DNA of 64,000 bases from an uncultured Clostridia bacterium (GTDB lineage: Bacteria; Bacillota; Clostridia; Oscillospirales; Acutalibacteraceae): contig CAMJMQ010000008.1 of the NCBI GenBank assembly GCA_946407065.1, positions 39,928-103,927 of the forward strand, given 5' to 3'. Under the pieces are notes generated by a model. The model did not search any database. It was not told the DNA's origin and saw nothing but the letters and a program-made list of their open reading frames with translations. The position numbers and the translations under genes are program-made. Below are positions 51,256 to 59,267 of the stretch, piece by piece. Position 1 is the first letter of the stretch; each line of letters begins with the position of its first letter.

Positions 51256-52071
51256 ATGCCTGATAATGTTAATGAAACGGTAGAAAACCGACATCAGGGC
51301 GAGCCTGTCTGCATTGACGCGAGGCGTGTATATGACAGCTGCGGCGATAAAGATTGTCTGTCCGATCTTCCTGTTTACCTCAGCGACGCGTCACAGGCGC
51401 TGATCGACAGCGCCGTCAATGTCCGTATCCGTAACGCGGATGTGCTGAACGTGATGCTGGATATCGAACCCGTGCCCTTTAACCGCGGCTTTTACTCCAT
51501 CGACATCACCTTCTTCTTTTCGGTCACACTGGATGTCTTTTCTTCTCCCAACACCGCTCCTCAACAGGTAGAGGGCTTGTGTATCTCGGACAAAAAAGTG
51601 ATCCTGTACGGCTCAGAGGGCAATGTCCGTGTATTCTCCTCGGATATGACAACGGATGACTATGACACGCAGAATATGCCTGTCCGCAGTCTTCCGACCG
51701 CAAATGTACAGGTGGCAAAACCGATCGCTTTAGCGGTATCGGTCAAGGAGAAAAAGCCCTGTCACAAGGTCTGTCACAAGATCCCGAACTCCGTACTCCG
51801 ACAGATCGGCGGCAATATCAGCGAGAGGGGAGAGCGTTTTGTTCTCGCGACACTCGGCGTCTTCTCCATCGTACAGCTCCTGCGCAACGTGCAAATGCTG
51901 ATCCCGTCCTACGATTTCTGCGTTCCCGAAAAGCGCTGTGAAAGCTCGACCGACAGCCCCTGCGAGATGTTCTCGCGCCTCGACTTTCCGACGGATGAAT
52001 TCTTCCCGCCGAATGTTGTTGATAACAATTCCGATAACGGTGGCGGTTGCGGTTGCGGATGTAACGATTGA
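51256..52071 (+). CDS. Conserved clostridial Cys-containing protein
   Basis: The 271-residue soluble protein has no signal or membrane segment. CIDARRVYDSCGDKDCLSDLPVYL near the start and VMLDIEPVPFNRGFYSIDITFFF in the middle recur, to my memory, in many Clostridia without a known role. EKKPCHKVCHK and a closing GGGCGCGCND add Cys pairs that could bind metal or cross-link. A spore-coat role is a guess from composition only. The ATG at 51256 follows GGAGG within the leader hairpin; the upstream in-frame start at 51241 is inside that hairpin. Confidence 0.65.
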   Translation: MPDNVNETVENRHQGEPVCIDARRVYDSCGDKDCLSDLPVYLSDASQALIDSAVNVRIRNADVLNVMLDIEPVPFNRGFYSIDITFFFSVTLDVFSSPNTAPQQVEGLCISDKKVILYGSEGNVRVFSSDMTTDDYDTQNMPVRSLPTANVQVAKPIALAVSVKEKKPCHKVCHKIPNSVLRQIGGNISERGERFVLATLGVFSIVQLLRNVQMLIPSYDFCVPEKRCESSTDSPCEMFSRLDFPTDEFFPPNVVDNNSDNGGGCGCGCND

Positions 52072-52086
52072 TCATCCCATAACAGA

Positions 52087-52118
52087 ACCCTCTTGCTATA
52101 ACGGCAAGAGGGTCATTT
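52087..52118 (+). terminator. Terminator of the clostridial Cys protein gene
   Basis: ACCCTCTTGC/GCAAGAGGGT perfect 10-bp stem, then CATTTTA; it abuts the stop of the convergent HAD gene. Confidence 0.85.
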
Positions 52119-52702
52119 TATGTACGCAGATTCTTTTTATGTTGGTGATAATCCCAGTCGATCAGCTCTTCGCCTTTGACGATATACGCTTTGTCCGCCA
52201 ACAGCGCCAGGGGTTCATCGGAATAGCTGTCCGAGTAGAAGGCTTCAATATGACCTTCGGGGTATATTTCTCGAAAACGCTTGACCTTCTCGGCATGATA
52301 GCAATTGAGTCCGTCATACTTTCCGGTATGGATATCGACCTTGGACGCGATCACGGTAAAGTGCAGCTTTTCCTCCAACGGTTTGAGCAGGAATTCAGGT
52401 GACGCGGAGATAATCACATCATCATCCCGATGGGTCTTTTTGTAAAACGCCTTGATCCCACTGAGCTTTTCCCGCCAGAAGCGATTGACATCCTCTTCAC
52501 CGTCGATCACTTTCAGAAAACGATACATCTTCTCCTTGAATTCCGTCTTGGTGCCGATATGAAAGGTGTAGTAACGCAGGCTCGCATACCCAATCAGCGG
52601 CAGATACAGGAGTGATTTGGGATGATGCCGAAAGCACCAAAAAAAGAAATGGCGCGTTGAATCACCGTTGTAGATGGTTTCATCAAAGTCATATACATTC
52701 AT
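52118..52702 (-). CDS. HAD-superfamily (SerB-like, subclass IB) hydrolase
   Basis: The 194-residue protein has HAD motif I VYDFDETIYNGDST with both Asp, motif II VIISASPEFLL, a Lys in YHAEKVKRF and motif III FYSDSYSDEPLA. The aromatic, helical cap after residue 20 resembles the IB phosphatases that act on phosphoserine or lipid phosphates; the substrate is open. The start could be 52702 or 52711; GAGG fits 52702 better. Confidence 0.85.
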   Translation of the reverse strand: MNVYDFDETIYNGDSTRHFFFWCFRHHPKSLLYLPLIGYASLRYYTFHIGTKTEFKEKMYRFLKVIDGEEDVNRFWREKLSGIKAFYKKTHRDDDVIISASPEFLLKPLEEKLHFTVIASKVDIHTGKYDGLNCYHAEKVKRFREIYPEGHIEAFYSDSYSDEPLALLADKAYIVKGEELIDWDYHQHKKNLRT

Positions 52703-52799
52703 AATCCACATAGCCTCTACAGTGAGATTTGTTTAAAACGGCTCTATTATAGCGTAAATCGGCTAAAAATACAACCGTAAGCACAGGAAAATTCATATA

Positions 52800-52829
52800 T
52801 TGTTAATGTATAGAGCGGTAAAATATGAT
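52800..52829 (+). promoter_or_regulatory. Promoter of the DUF5685-J-domain run
   Basis: TTGTTA and TATGAT are 18 bp apart, about 30 bp before the start codon. Confidence 0.5.
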
Positions 52830-52861
52830 AGAATAATGAAAATAATATGGGGGAAAAGGAC

Positions 52862-53749
52862 TTGTTCGGTTATATCAAGGTTGATCAGGCGAACCTGCTC
52901 GGCAAAGAATTTGAAGCCTACAAGGGCATATACTGCACGCTGTGCCGACAGCTCGGCAAGGATTATTCCATCTTCGCGCGGCTGATCCTCAGCTATGACT
53001 GCACCTTCTACGCGATGATGGCGCTGGATCTCAGTGAAGAACCGCCGTGCTACCAAGAGGGACGATGCCGATTCAACCCCTTCAAGAAGTGTCATTATGC
53101 CGACACACAGACCTTGGCTTTTTCCTTGGCGGCGGCATTATCCGTTATTTCCGCCTATTATAAACTCAAGGATAATCTGCTGGACTCGCCGTGGTATAAA
53201 CGGATCTTTTACCGAATGGTACAGCCGTTCTTCGCAAGCTGGCGCAAAAAGGCGGCAAAGAAATATCCCATGATCGACGAGAGCGTATCCAAGATGATGG
53301 AGCGGCAGATCACTGCGGAGCGGGACGATAACTGCGTCCTCGATCAGGCGGCTGATCCGACCGCGACGATGCTCGGCGAGATGTGCGGACTGTTAGCTGA
53401 TCAGATCCCGCTGCGTGAGCCGCTCAAGCAAGAGCAAACAAAACGTATCCTGCAATCGATGGGCTACGCAATGGGGCGCTGGATCTATCTGATCGACGCC
53501 TGTGATGACTATGAAAAGGATCAAAAGCATCACAATTTCAATCCCTTTCTACTGGATAACAGAGAGGATCTGCCTGATTATATGCAGGCAAATCTCAACC
53601 ATGCGCTCTCCGACGCACTGTTATCCTACGGTTTACTCGACAAAGGCAGGTATGACAACATCATCCGAAATGTGCTGTGCGTATCCTGTGTGAATATACA
53701 AAAGAAGATCATCAGTAAATATACCGATACCAAAGAAACGGAGGATTAA
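52862..53749 (+). CDS. DUF5685-family protein
   Basis: The 295-residue helical protein begins FGYIKVDQANLLGKEFEAYKGIYCTLCRQLGKDYSIFARLILSYD in pieces typical of DUF5685, with CTLC and later RCRFNPFKKCHY as possible metal sites. IYLIDACDDYEKDQKHHNFNP is an acidic helix reminiscent of isoprenoid synthases, but no activity is known. The TTG at 52862 is preferred because it gives the family's usual FGY start and follows GGGGGA by 7 bases; the ATG at 52847 has no ribosome site. The J-domain gene begins at the next base after its stop. Confidence 0.78.
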   Translation: MFGYIKVDQANLLGKEFEAYKGIYCTLCRQLGKDYSIFARLILSYDCTFYAMMALDLSEEPPCYQEGRCRFNPFKKCHYADTQTLAFSLAAALSVISAYYKLKDNLLDSPWYKRIFYRMVQPFFASWRKKAAKKYPMIDESVSKMMERQITAERDDNCVLDQAADPTATMLGEMCGLLADQIPLREPLKQEQTKRILQSMGYAMGRWIYLIDACDDYEKDQKHHNFNPFLLDNREDLPDYMQANLNHALSDALLSYGLLDKGRYDNIIRNVLCVSCVNIQKKIISKYTDTKETED

Positions 53750-54355
53750 ATGAAGAATCCTTATGAAGTGCTCGGCGTATCCGAGACCGCTACCGATGAA
53801 GAGATCAAAACCGCTTATCGTAATTTAGCGAAAAAATATCATCCCGACAACTATAACGACAGTCCGCTCGCGGACGTTGCGGAAGAAAAGATGAAAGAAG
53901 TCAATGAAGCATATGACCGCATCTGCGATATGCGCCGTAACGGCTCCCACAGCTCTTCCTATAACGGCTCCTACGGTACCGGCAACTCTTACACCAGGAC
54001 ATCCTATCCCGATGTGCGTCAATATATCATGAACGGACGATTGGACGACGCGATGGAGCTGCTCAACGGAATTCCCGACACAAATCGTGACGCGGAATGG
54101 TATTTCCTGATGGGCATGGTCTTTTCACGCAAGGGCTGGAATGATCAGGCGTACAGCTATTTTCAAAGAGCGTATCAGATGGATCCCTCTAATCCCGAAT
54201 TCAGCGCCGCGTTCAATAATATGAACGCTCGCCGCGCCTATAATAATCCCGGGTACAATACCGCGGGAACCGGTATGGGATGTTCCGGCTGTGACATCTG
54301 CACCGGTATGCTGTGCGCCAACTGTTTGTGTAACTGCTGTTCGCGCGGGTGCTGA
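53750..54355 (+). CDS. J-domain protein with TPR-like middle and Cys-rich tail
   Basis: The 201-residue protein starts with a J-domain ([35 protein letters not shown]) with the HPD motif that stimulates DnaK. A Ser/Tyr/Gly-rich linker and a TPR-like helical part ([44 protein letters not shown]) follow. The tail [25 protein letters not shown] holds nine Cys and could bind a metal or attach to membranes. It is read with the DUF5685 gene directly upstream. Confidence 0.88.
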   Translation: MKNPYEVLGVSETATDEEIKTAYRNLAKKYHPDNYNDSPLADVAEEKMKEVNEAYDRICDMRRNGSHSSSYNGSYGTGNSYTRTSYPDVRQYIMNGRLDDAMELLNGIPDTNRDAEWYFLMGMVFSRKGWNDQAYSYFQRAYQMDPSNPEFSAAFNNMNARRAYNNPGYNTAGTGMGCSGCDICTGMLCANCLCNCCSRGC

Positions 54356-54357
54356 TA

Positions 54358-54894
54358 ATGAAAACTTCCATAAAAGTATCCTTGGGCGGCGTAGTTGCCG
54401 CCCTCAGCCTTGTACTGATGTTTTTAACGTCAGTGATCCCCTTCGGTACCTTTGCGTTTCCGACTTTTGCGGGCATATTATTGATCCTGTTAGTGATCAA
54501 TCTGGGTTATCGATGGGCGATCGCCGTCTATTTCATCACGGCAGTCTTATCCTTTTTACTGCTGTCCGATAAAGAAGCGGCTTTATACTACGCGGCATTT
54601 CTGGGATTCTACCCGATCGTCAAAAGCGTGATCGAACGGATCCCCTCCAAGATCGTGCAGTACATTGTCAAATTCGCCCTGTTCAATATCTGTATGATCG
54701 CGGCATTCTACATCGGTATGACGCTGCTTTCCATCCCAAAAGAGAGCTTTACGATCTTCGGTGTGTATTTACCGTGGGTATTTTTGATCATCGGTAACAT
54801 CGTTTTCGTTATTTACGATCTATGTGTTACAAGGCTTGTAACACTTTACCTGTTCAAATGGCATAAAAAGCTGAATAAAAATACAAAGCTGTAA
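54358..54894 (+). CDS. ECF-type S-component-like membrane protein
   Basis: The 178-residue protein has five or six hydrophobic segments (VSLGGVVAALSLVLMFLTSVIP, FPTFAGILLILLVINLGY, AVYFITAVLSFLLL and others) and a basic end. Size and the first-helix pattern resemble substrate-binding S components of ECF transporters, but no ligand motif is clear. It starts 2 bp after the J-domain gene with a weak ribosome site, so it is probably co-translated. Confidence 0.6.
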   Translation: MKTSIKVSLGGVVAALSLVLMFLTSVIPFGTFAFPTFAGILLILLVINLGYRWAIAVYFITAVLSFLLLSDKEAALYYAAFLGFYPIVKSVIERIPSKIVQYIVKFALFNICMIAAFYIGMTLLSIPKESFTIFGVYLPWVFLIIGNIVFVIYDLCVTRLVTLYLFKWHKKLNKNTKL

Positions 54895-54900
54895 CCGACA

Positions 54901-54929
54901 TTGCATTAACGGCTGAAAAATAGTATCAT
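54901..54929 (+). promoter_or_regulatory. Promoter of the Big_2/GH24 gene
   Basis: TTGCAT and TATCAT are 17 bp apart, about 75 bp before the start. Confidence 0.55.
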
Positions 54930-54936
54930 ATATTTA

Positions 54937-54976
54937 TGCTAAGTTTCATTAAAACACTTTAACATTTATTTAGTAA
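54937..54976 (+). repeat. Solo copy of the MITE terminal repeat
   Basis: CTAAGTTTCATTAAAACAC followed by TTTAACATTTATT matches the inverted right end of the MITE at 58711-59170 (reverse complement of about 59138-59168) with few changes. Here it forms the leader of the gene at 55003. Confidence 0.65.
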
Positions 54977-55002
54977 TTAATGACTGAAAAGGCGGTGAGA
55001 GT

Positions 55003-56988
55003 ATGAAAAGGCGAATCGATTTGATCACAGCGATCCTGTTAGTGACTGCGGTGTTGACCTCGATGTTCCTTTGCGCATACCCCACGGCGAACGCTGCTGA
55101 ATCCGATGAGGCTGATATCGGCGTCGCGTTAGGAGACGAGCTTTCCGACACCGGCTATATACATCGCGGAATTTCATTTGACGGCATACCGAATGATTTT
55201 GACAGCAGTGTCAAACCCGGTGTGCGACATATCTATCTGAACAAAAGCGTCGCTTATCTCAAGATCAACGAGCGTTTTTTGCTGAATGTGACCGATGCTT
55301 ACTCTCATACCGTCAACGCGCGAGTGGAATTCACCTCCAACACACCCTCTGTCGCTGAGGTCAACGATAACGGCTATGTGACCGCTAAGAAGAACGGCAC
55401 CGCCAAGATCGACGCATATGACAGCGTATCCGGAGAAAACCTCTCCTGTACCGTTTATGTCGGTGAAGAATACGCTCCAACCGAAAAACCGACCGTAGCG
55501 CCTACAGACGAACCTACCGATCCGCCCGCGCCGACCCAGCCGCCTACACAAAAGCCGACTCAAGCACCGACTCAGGCGCCGACAACTGCTCCTACACAGG
55601 CTCCCACGACGGCACCAAAGCCGACCTCCGCGCCCGAAACACTCTCGCTGAGCGCTACCTCCGCTACGATATACACAGGCAACTATTATCATTTGAAGGC
55701 AACTTCAAATGTATCTGTGAGCTTCAAGAGCTCCAACAGCTCTGTCGCGACCGTCAACAGCAGCGGTATCATCACTGCCATCAAAGCGGGTACCGCTACC
55801 ATCACGGCTAGCACCTCGACCAAATCCGCTACCTGTACGATCACAGTCAAAAACGGATCCTCGGTCAATCTGTCACAAAAGACCTGTTCTGTTGACCGAT
55901 TCATGACCATCATGCTCAAGAGCACCACCTCCGGCGTTACATGGTCGAGCTCCGATACCTCGGTCGCTACCGTTTACAACGAGGGAATGTACGGCTTGGT
56001 CTACGGCAAAAAAGCCGGTACAGCCGTCCTTACCGTCAAAACCTCCTCCGGCGCCGCCACCTGTCTGGTGACCGTCGAATCCTCTTATCCCGTGCAGTTT
56101 GCCTATTCTTCGCCGAACTGCGCCGCAAAGAACCAGACAGTGACCCTGATCTGCGTGACCGATACCATGCGTACAGGCGTACGCTTTTCGGTCGATATGG
56201 GATCGTCCACCAGGTATGTTGACGCGACATCTAAGGTTCAAGAGGGCGACACCTACGTCTGGAAAGGAACCACATCCTTCTCATCGGCGGGAACATACGA
56301 TGTCAAGGCGTATTCCCAGTTTGACGGCGGAACAGCATGGTATTCCTGCAAGGACGGTGAGACAACCGCCTACGTCACCAACTCCACCGACATGAAGACG
56401 ACCGTTGTGGCAGAACGGCGTGCTTCCGATCAACTTGTTGATCTGATCGCGACCTTTGAGGGCTTCTCATCCTCTGTTTACATTGATCCGATCACACTTG
56501 ACGATCCGACCCTCGGCTATGGCGTCCTTGTCTTTCCCGGTGAAAAGTTCTATAATAACCTGACCAAAACGCAGGCATATGCGTATCTGGTACAGAACAT
56601 CAATAACGCCGGTTATACCTCTGACGTCAACTACTTTTTGAAGCACGAGAATATCAAGTGCAATCAGCGACAATTTGACGCGCTGGTATGCTTTGCGTAT
56701 AACATCGGCACAGGTCCGTTCTCCGACGATGATGAGTTGATCGATGCTTTAGAATCATCCGGCAAGAATAAATACGGCGAATATGACTTCAACAATATCA
56801 ACAAAAACAAAATGATCGAAAAATGGTGTCAGTATCATCACGTGGGTGAAAGATGTGTTTACGGCTTGTTGTACCGCCGTGTCGATGAGACCGAGATGTT
56901 CTTCTACGGTGATTATGAGCCGGATTACGGTAACTATAAGTATTCGATCAATTTCAAATGTGCCCGTAATCCTTCCTTCCACACATAA
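55003..56988 (+). CDS. Secreted Big_2-repeat protein with C-terminal GH24 lysozyme domain
   Basis: The 661-residue protein has a signal peptide (cleavage near AYPTANAAES). A bacterial Ig-like Big_2 domain lies at about 70-150, a Pro/Thr linker (APTQPPTQKPTQAPTQAPTT) at about 155-212, and two further Big_2 domains at about 213-360 (SSNSSVATVNSSGIITAIKAGTATIT). A beta-sandwich segment follows. The final ~170 residues are a phage-type lysozyme: LIATFEGFSSSVYIDP, LGYGV, then NQRQFDALVCFAYNIGTG. The Glu of FEGF is the catalytic acid of GH24. It should cleave peptidoglycan outside the cell. A chromosomal surface protein with this domain, and no phage genes nearby, suggests a wall-remodelling or competitor-lysing role. 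Confidence 0.85.
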   Translation: MKRRIDLITAILLVTAVLTSMFLCAYPTANAAESDEADIGVALGDELSDTGYIHRGISFDGIPNDFDSSVKPGVRHIYLNKSVAYLKINERFLLNVTDAYSHTVNARVEFTSNTPSVAEVNDNGYVTAKKNGTAKIDAYDSVSGENLSCTVYVGEEYAPTEKPTVAPTDEPTDPPAPTQPPTQKPTQAPTQAPTTAPTQAPTTAPKPTSAPETLSLSATSATIYTGNYYHLKATSNVSVSFKSSNSSVATVNSSGIITAIKAGTATITASTSTKSATCTITVKNGSSVNLSQKTCSVDRFMTIMLKSTTSGVTWSSSDTSVATVYNEGMYGLVYGKKAGTAVLTVKTSSGAATCLVTVESSYPVQFAYSSPNCAAKNQTVTLICVTDTMRTGVRFSVDMGSSTRYVDATSKVQEGDTYVWKGTTSFSSAGTYDVKAYSQFDGGTAWYSCKDGETTAYVTNSTDMKTTVVAERRASDQLVDLIATFEGFSSSVYIDPITLDDPTLGYGVLVFPGEKFYNNLTKTQAYAYLVQNINNAGYTSDVNYFLKHENIKCNQRQFDALVCFAYNIGTGPFSDDDELIDALESSGKNKYGEYDFNNINKNKMIEKWCQYHHVGERCVYGLLYRRVDETEMFFYGDYEPDYGNYKYSINFKCARNPSFHT

Positions 56989-57026
56989 AATGATACAAGC
57001 CCTCATATGATGGACTGGGTGATTCT

Positions 57027-57704
57027 ATGAAGGGCTTTGTGTTTACATTCAGAAACAACAATCGAAAGGTATTGAGCCTTCCCGATATCAAGCGACACAG
57101 CTATGATGTCAAGCAGCTGATAGCACGGTTCGGGATACAGTCTGCGTTTGCCGCGGCTTTTTTGATCGGATTGATCGTCGGCGCCGCAACCGGACGAGGG
57201 TTCAGTCGGGAAGTATTTGAAAAGCTGGATCTGCTGTTCATAACCAACATTGACGCGCGTCTGGAGATGAGCGTATTCGATATCTTTATATCCTGCTTTG
57301 TATCATACTTTCTGTTTATCTTCTGCGTGTTTCTTTCGGCGCTATCGGTATGGGGTTTTACGACGGTTCCGCTTTTGAGCGCACTCAAAGGCTTTACGGT
57401 CGGGCTTTCCTCCGCATTCATCTTCTCTCAATACCAACTGGCGGGGATCGGCTTTTACATTCTGGTCGTTCTGCCGGGAACGGTTCTGTTCTTATTCGCA
57501 CTGATTCGCTATTCTACCCGCGGATTCAGAATGTCCCTATGCTTTCTGCGTCTTTCCGCCTTCGGCAACGATACCGAGGCTGAGTTGAGAACGCGATTAA
57601 AGCTTTTTTTAAAGCAGACGATGTTTGCGCTCCTATCTATCGGCGCGTGCGCCGTGACCGATATGGTTCTGTGGATCCTGTTCGCGAACAAATTTCATTT
57701 TTGA
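57027..57704 (+). CDS. SpoIIM-like membrane protein
   Basis: The 225-residue protein has about five membrane segments (AFAAAFLIGLIVGAATG, FISCFVSYFLFIFCVFLSALS, PLLSALKGFTVGLSSAFIFSQ). Order and spacing resemble the SpoIIM/DUF95 family, whose SpoIIM acts in peptidoglycan processing during engulfment. Neighbours do not prove a sporulation role. The next gene starts 10 bp after its stop. Confidence 0.6.
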   Translation: MKGFVFTFRNNNRKVLSLPDIKRHSYDVKQLIARFGIQSAFAAAFLIGLIVGAATGRGFSREVFEKLDLLFITNIDARLEMSVFDIFISCFVSYFLFIFCVFLSALSVWGFTTVPLLSALKGFTVGLSSAFIFSQYQLAGIGFYILVVLPGTVLFLFALIRYSTRGFRMSLCFLRLSAFGNDTEAELRTRLKLFLKQTMFALLSIGACAVTDMVLWILFANKFHF

Positions 57705-57714
57705 TGAGGACAAT

Positions 57715-58710
57715 ATGACAAACGAAAGAAAAAGGATGAGATTTGAATTATTGCTGGAACGCTATTTCTCAAATTTTCATCGTATTCTCTTGACCAATCT
57801 TTTATTTGCGATCCCTTCGGCGATCGTGTTCGGCGCGCTGTACGCACTCAATAACGCCTTGTTTCACGGCGCGATCAGCCTGCCGCTGTCCTTGACGGCA
57901 ATTATCCTGCTGTTTCCGTTTTACTCCGGCGTCGTGATGGTATGCCGAAATATTGCGAGAGGGGATACCGGGGTAAGGGTAGTCAAAACCTATCTCACCG
58001 CCGTTAAAGACAACTTTTTACACTTTCTGGTGCACGGTATCGTCATCTACATCATCGTGACGTTCAGCACACTGGCGGTATCGGTCTATGTGGGATTTTT
58101 ATCGTCGGGATGGTTCTTTTATGTGTTGCTGTTTTTCAGCATCATCATCGCGTTACTGTTATTGTATACGATCTTTTACATCCCTGTCATGAGTGTGACC
58201 TACGATCTGCCGCTGCGCTACATTTACAAAAACAGTCTGCTGATGTCGTTCGGCGAATTCAAGAACAACATCTTCGCTACGATCGCGGTCGGTATCGTGT
58301 TCGGTATCTGCTTTACCGCTGTCGCGTTTATTCGCTCGGCGACAGTATTGGCGATCGTTGTCGCTCTGCTGTGGGCTTTGCTGATCCCCGCCACCGTGAC
58401 CTTTATGATCGTTTTCTTCATCTATGACGGCATGAAAAATATCATGCAAAACAAAGAGGATATCAGCGGTGAATTGACCGAGAAGATCGAAAAGGGTCTC
58501 AAAGAGCAGGAGAAAAAGAAAGCGGCACAAGCGTCTCAGCCTGTTCAAGATGACTTTTCCGATATCGATATCAGCACCTTGAAAGATACCGACGACTACA
58601 TCTTCCATAACGGTAAGATGGTCAAGCAGAGTACGCTCCTCAAAATGATCCGTGAACAACAGGAGAAAGCGGGGGAGAACAAAGCGGATCCTCCCGATAC
58701 TTCTGAATAA
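57715..58710 (+). CDS. YesL/DUF624-like membrane protein with acidic cytosolic tail
   Basis: The 331-residue protein has five or six membrane segments in the first 235 residues (LLTNLLFAIPSAIVFGALYAL, ILLFPFYSGVVMVCRNIARGD, HGIVIYIIVTFSTLAVSVYVG). A charged, coil-forming tail of about 90 residues follows (ELTEKIEKGLKEQEKKKAAQ). The DUF624-like pattern is weak. The stop codon lies one base before the MITE at 58711. Confidence 0.6.
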   Translation: MTNERKRMRFELLLERYFSNFHRILLTNLLFAIPSAIVFGALYALNNALFHGAISLPLSLTAIILLFPFYSGVVMVCRNIARGDTGVRVVKTYLTAVKDNFLHFLVHGIVIYIIVTFSTLAVSVYVGFLSSGWFFYVLLFFSIIIALLLLYTIFYIPVMSVTYDLPLRYIYKNSLLMSFGEFKNNIFATIAVGIVFGICFTAVAFIRSATVLAIVVALLWALLIPATVTFMIVFFIYDGMKNIMQNKEDISGELTEKIEKGLKEQEKKKAAQASQPVQDDFSDIDISTLKDTDDYIFHNGKMVKQSTLLKMIREQQEKAGENKADPPDTSE

Positions 58711-58904
58711 TACTAAGTATCCATTAAACGCTTTAACAAATTTGTTAGCGAGAAATTTCGCAGAGCAAGGCGGAGGACGCAGGCATACTTGAGGTGTTGT
58801 CCAAATCTTTGATTTGGCTAACAACACCCATGCAACAACACTCCAAGAGCGGACACGCGTGTCGGCGATTGGCTTAGTGTCACTGCTGGCGTATGTCATC
58901 TTTC

Positions 58905-59011
58905 GGGGACCCCATCACGCCCCGCGTGATGGGGAGAGGAGGAGCCGCCACACGAGGTCAAGGCATACCAACCGGATATGCCTATCGAGTACGGCGTGCG
59001 ACGACGACAAC
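58905..59011 (+). ncRNA. Candidate structured RNA module 1 of the MITE
   Basis: Predicted stems are CCCCATCACGC/GCGTGATGGGG and GGCATA/TATGCC around the loop CCAACCGGA. They frame the shared single-stranded AGGAGGAGCCGCC. The strand of transcription is assumed. Confidence 0.45.
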
Positions 59012-59027
59012 ACCGCTATGTGTTATA

Positions 59028-59134
59028 GGGGTCCCCGACGCGCCCCTGCGCGGTGGGGAAAGGAGGAGCCGCCACTCGAGGTCAAAGCGTACCTACCGGA
59101 TACGCTTACCGAGAACGGCGAGCGACGACGCAAC
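59028..59134 (+). ncRNA. Candidate structured RNA module 2 of the MITE
   Basis: It folds as module 1. The stem GGCATA/TATGCC is replaced by AGCGTA/TACGCT, with paired changes on both sides, and the loop CCTACCGGA is kept. The first stem is CCCC...GGGG with an inner CGCG/CGCG-like pairing. Confidence 0.45.
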
Positions 59135-59188
59135 GCAATAAATGTTAATGTGTTTTAATGATACTTAGTATAAAACCTGATAAAGAAC

Positions 59189-59219
59189 AAAGCCAAGTTC
59201 AAGCAGAACTTGGCTTTTC
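59189..59219. terminator. Terminator of the phosphoglucomutase gene
   Basis: AAGCCAAGTTC/GAACTTGGCTT perfect 11-bp stem with T-rich flanks on both strands. Confidence 0.85.
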
Positions 59220-59267
59220 TTATATTCAGTATCGTGTTGCAAACAAAATGCAGAACAATCGGATTTA

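Larger units (their letters stand above)
58711..59170. mobile_element. 460-bp MITE-like element with TACTAAGTATC ends and two RNA-like modules
   Basis: Inverted ends TACTAAGTATC-ATTAAA face TTTTAAT-GATACTTAGTA, one base longer on the left, and weaker pairing continues for about 38 bp. TAA stands outside both ends and could be a target duplication. Inside are two tandem modules (58905-59011 and 59028-59134) that share GAGGAGGAGCCGCCAC, CGAGGTCAA and GCGACGACG. No transposase or credible gene is present. A solo end stands at 54937. Confidence 0.85.

Noticed and set aside
58814..59158. Two overlapping plus-strand frames in the MITE (82 and 114 residues)
   Set aside because: They simply translate the repeated RNA-like modules in two frames, Arg-rich and without a ribosome site fitting a start.
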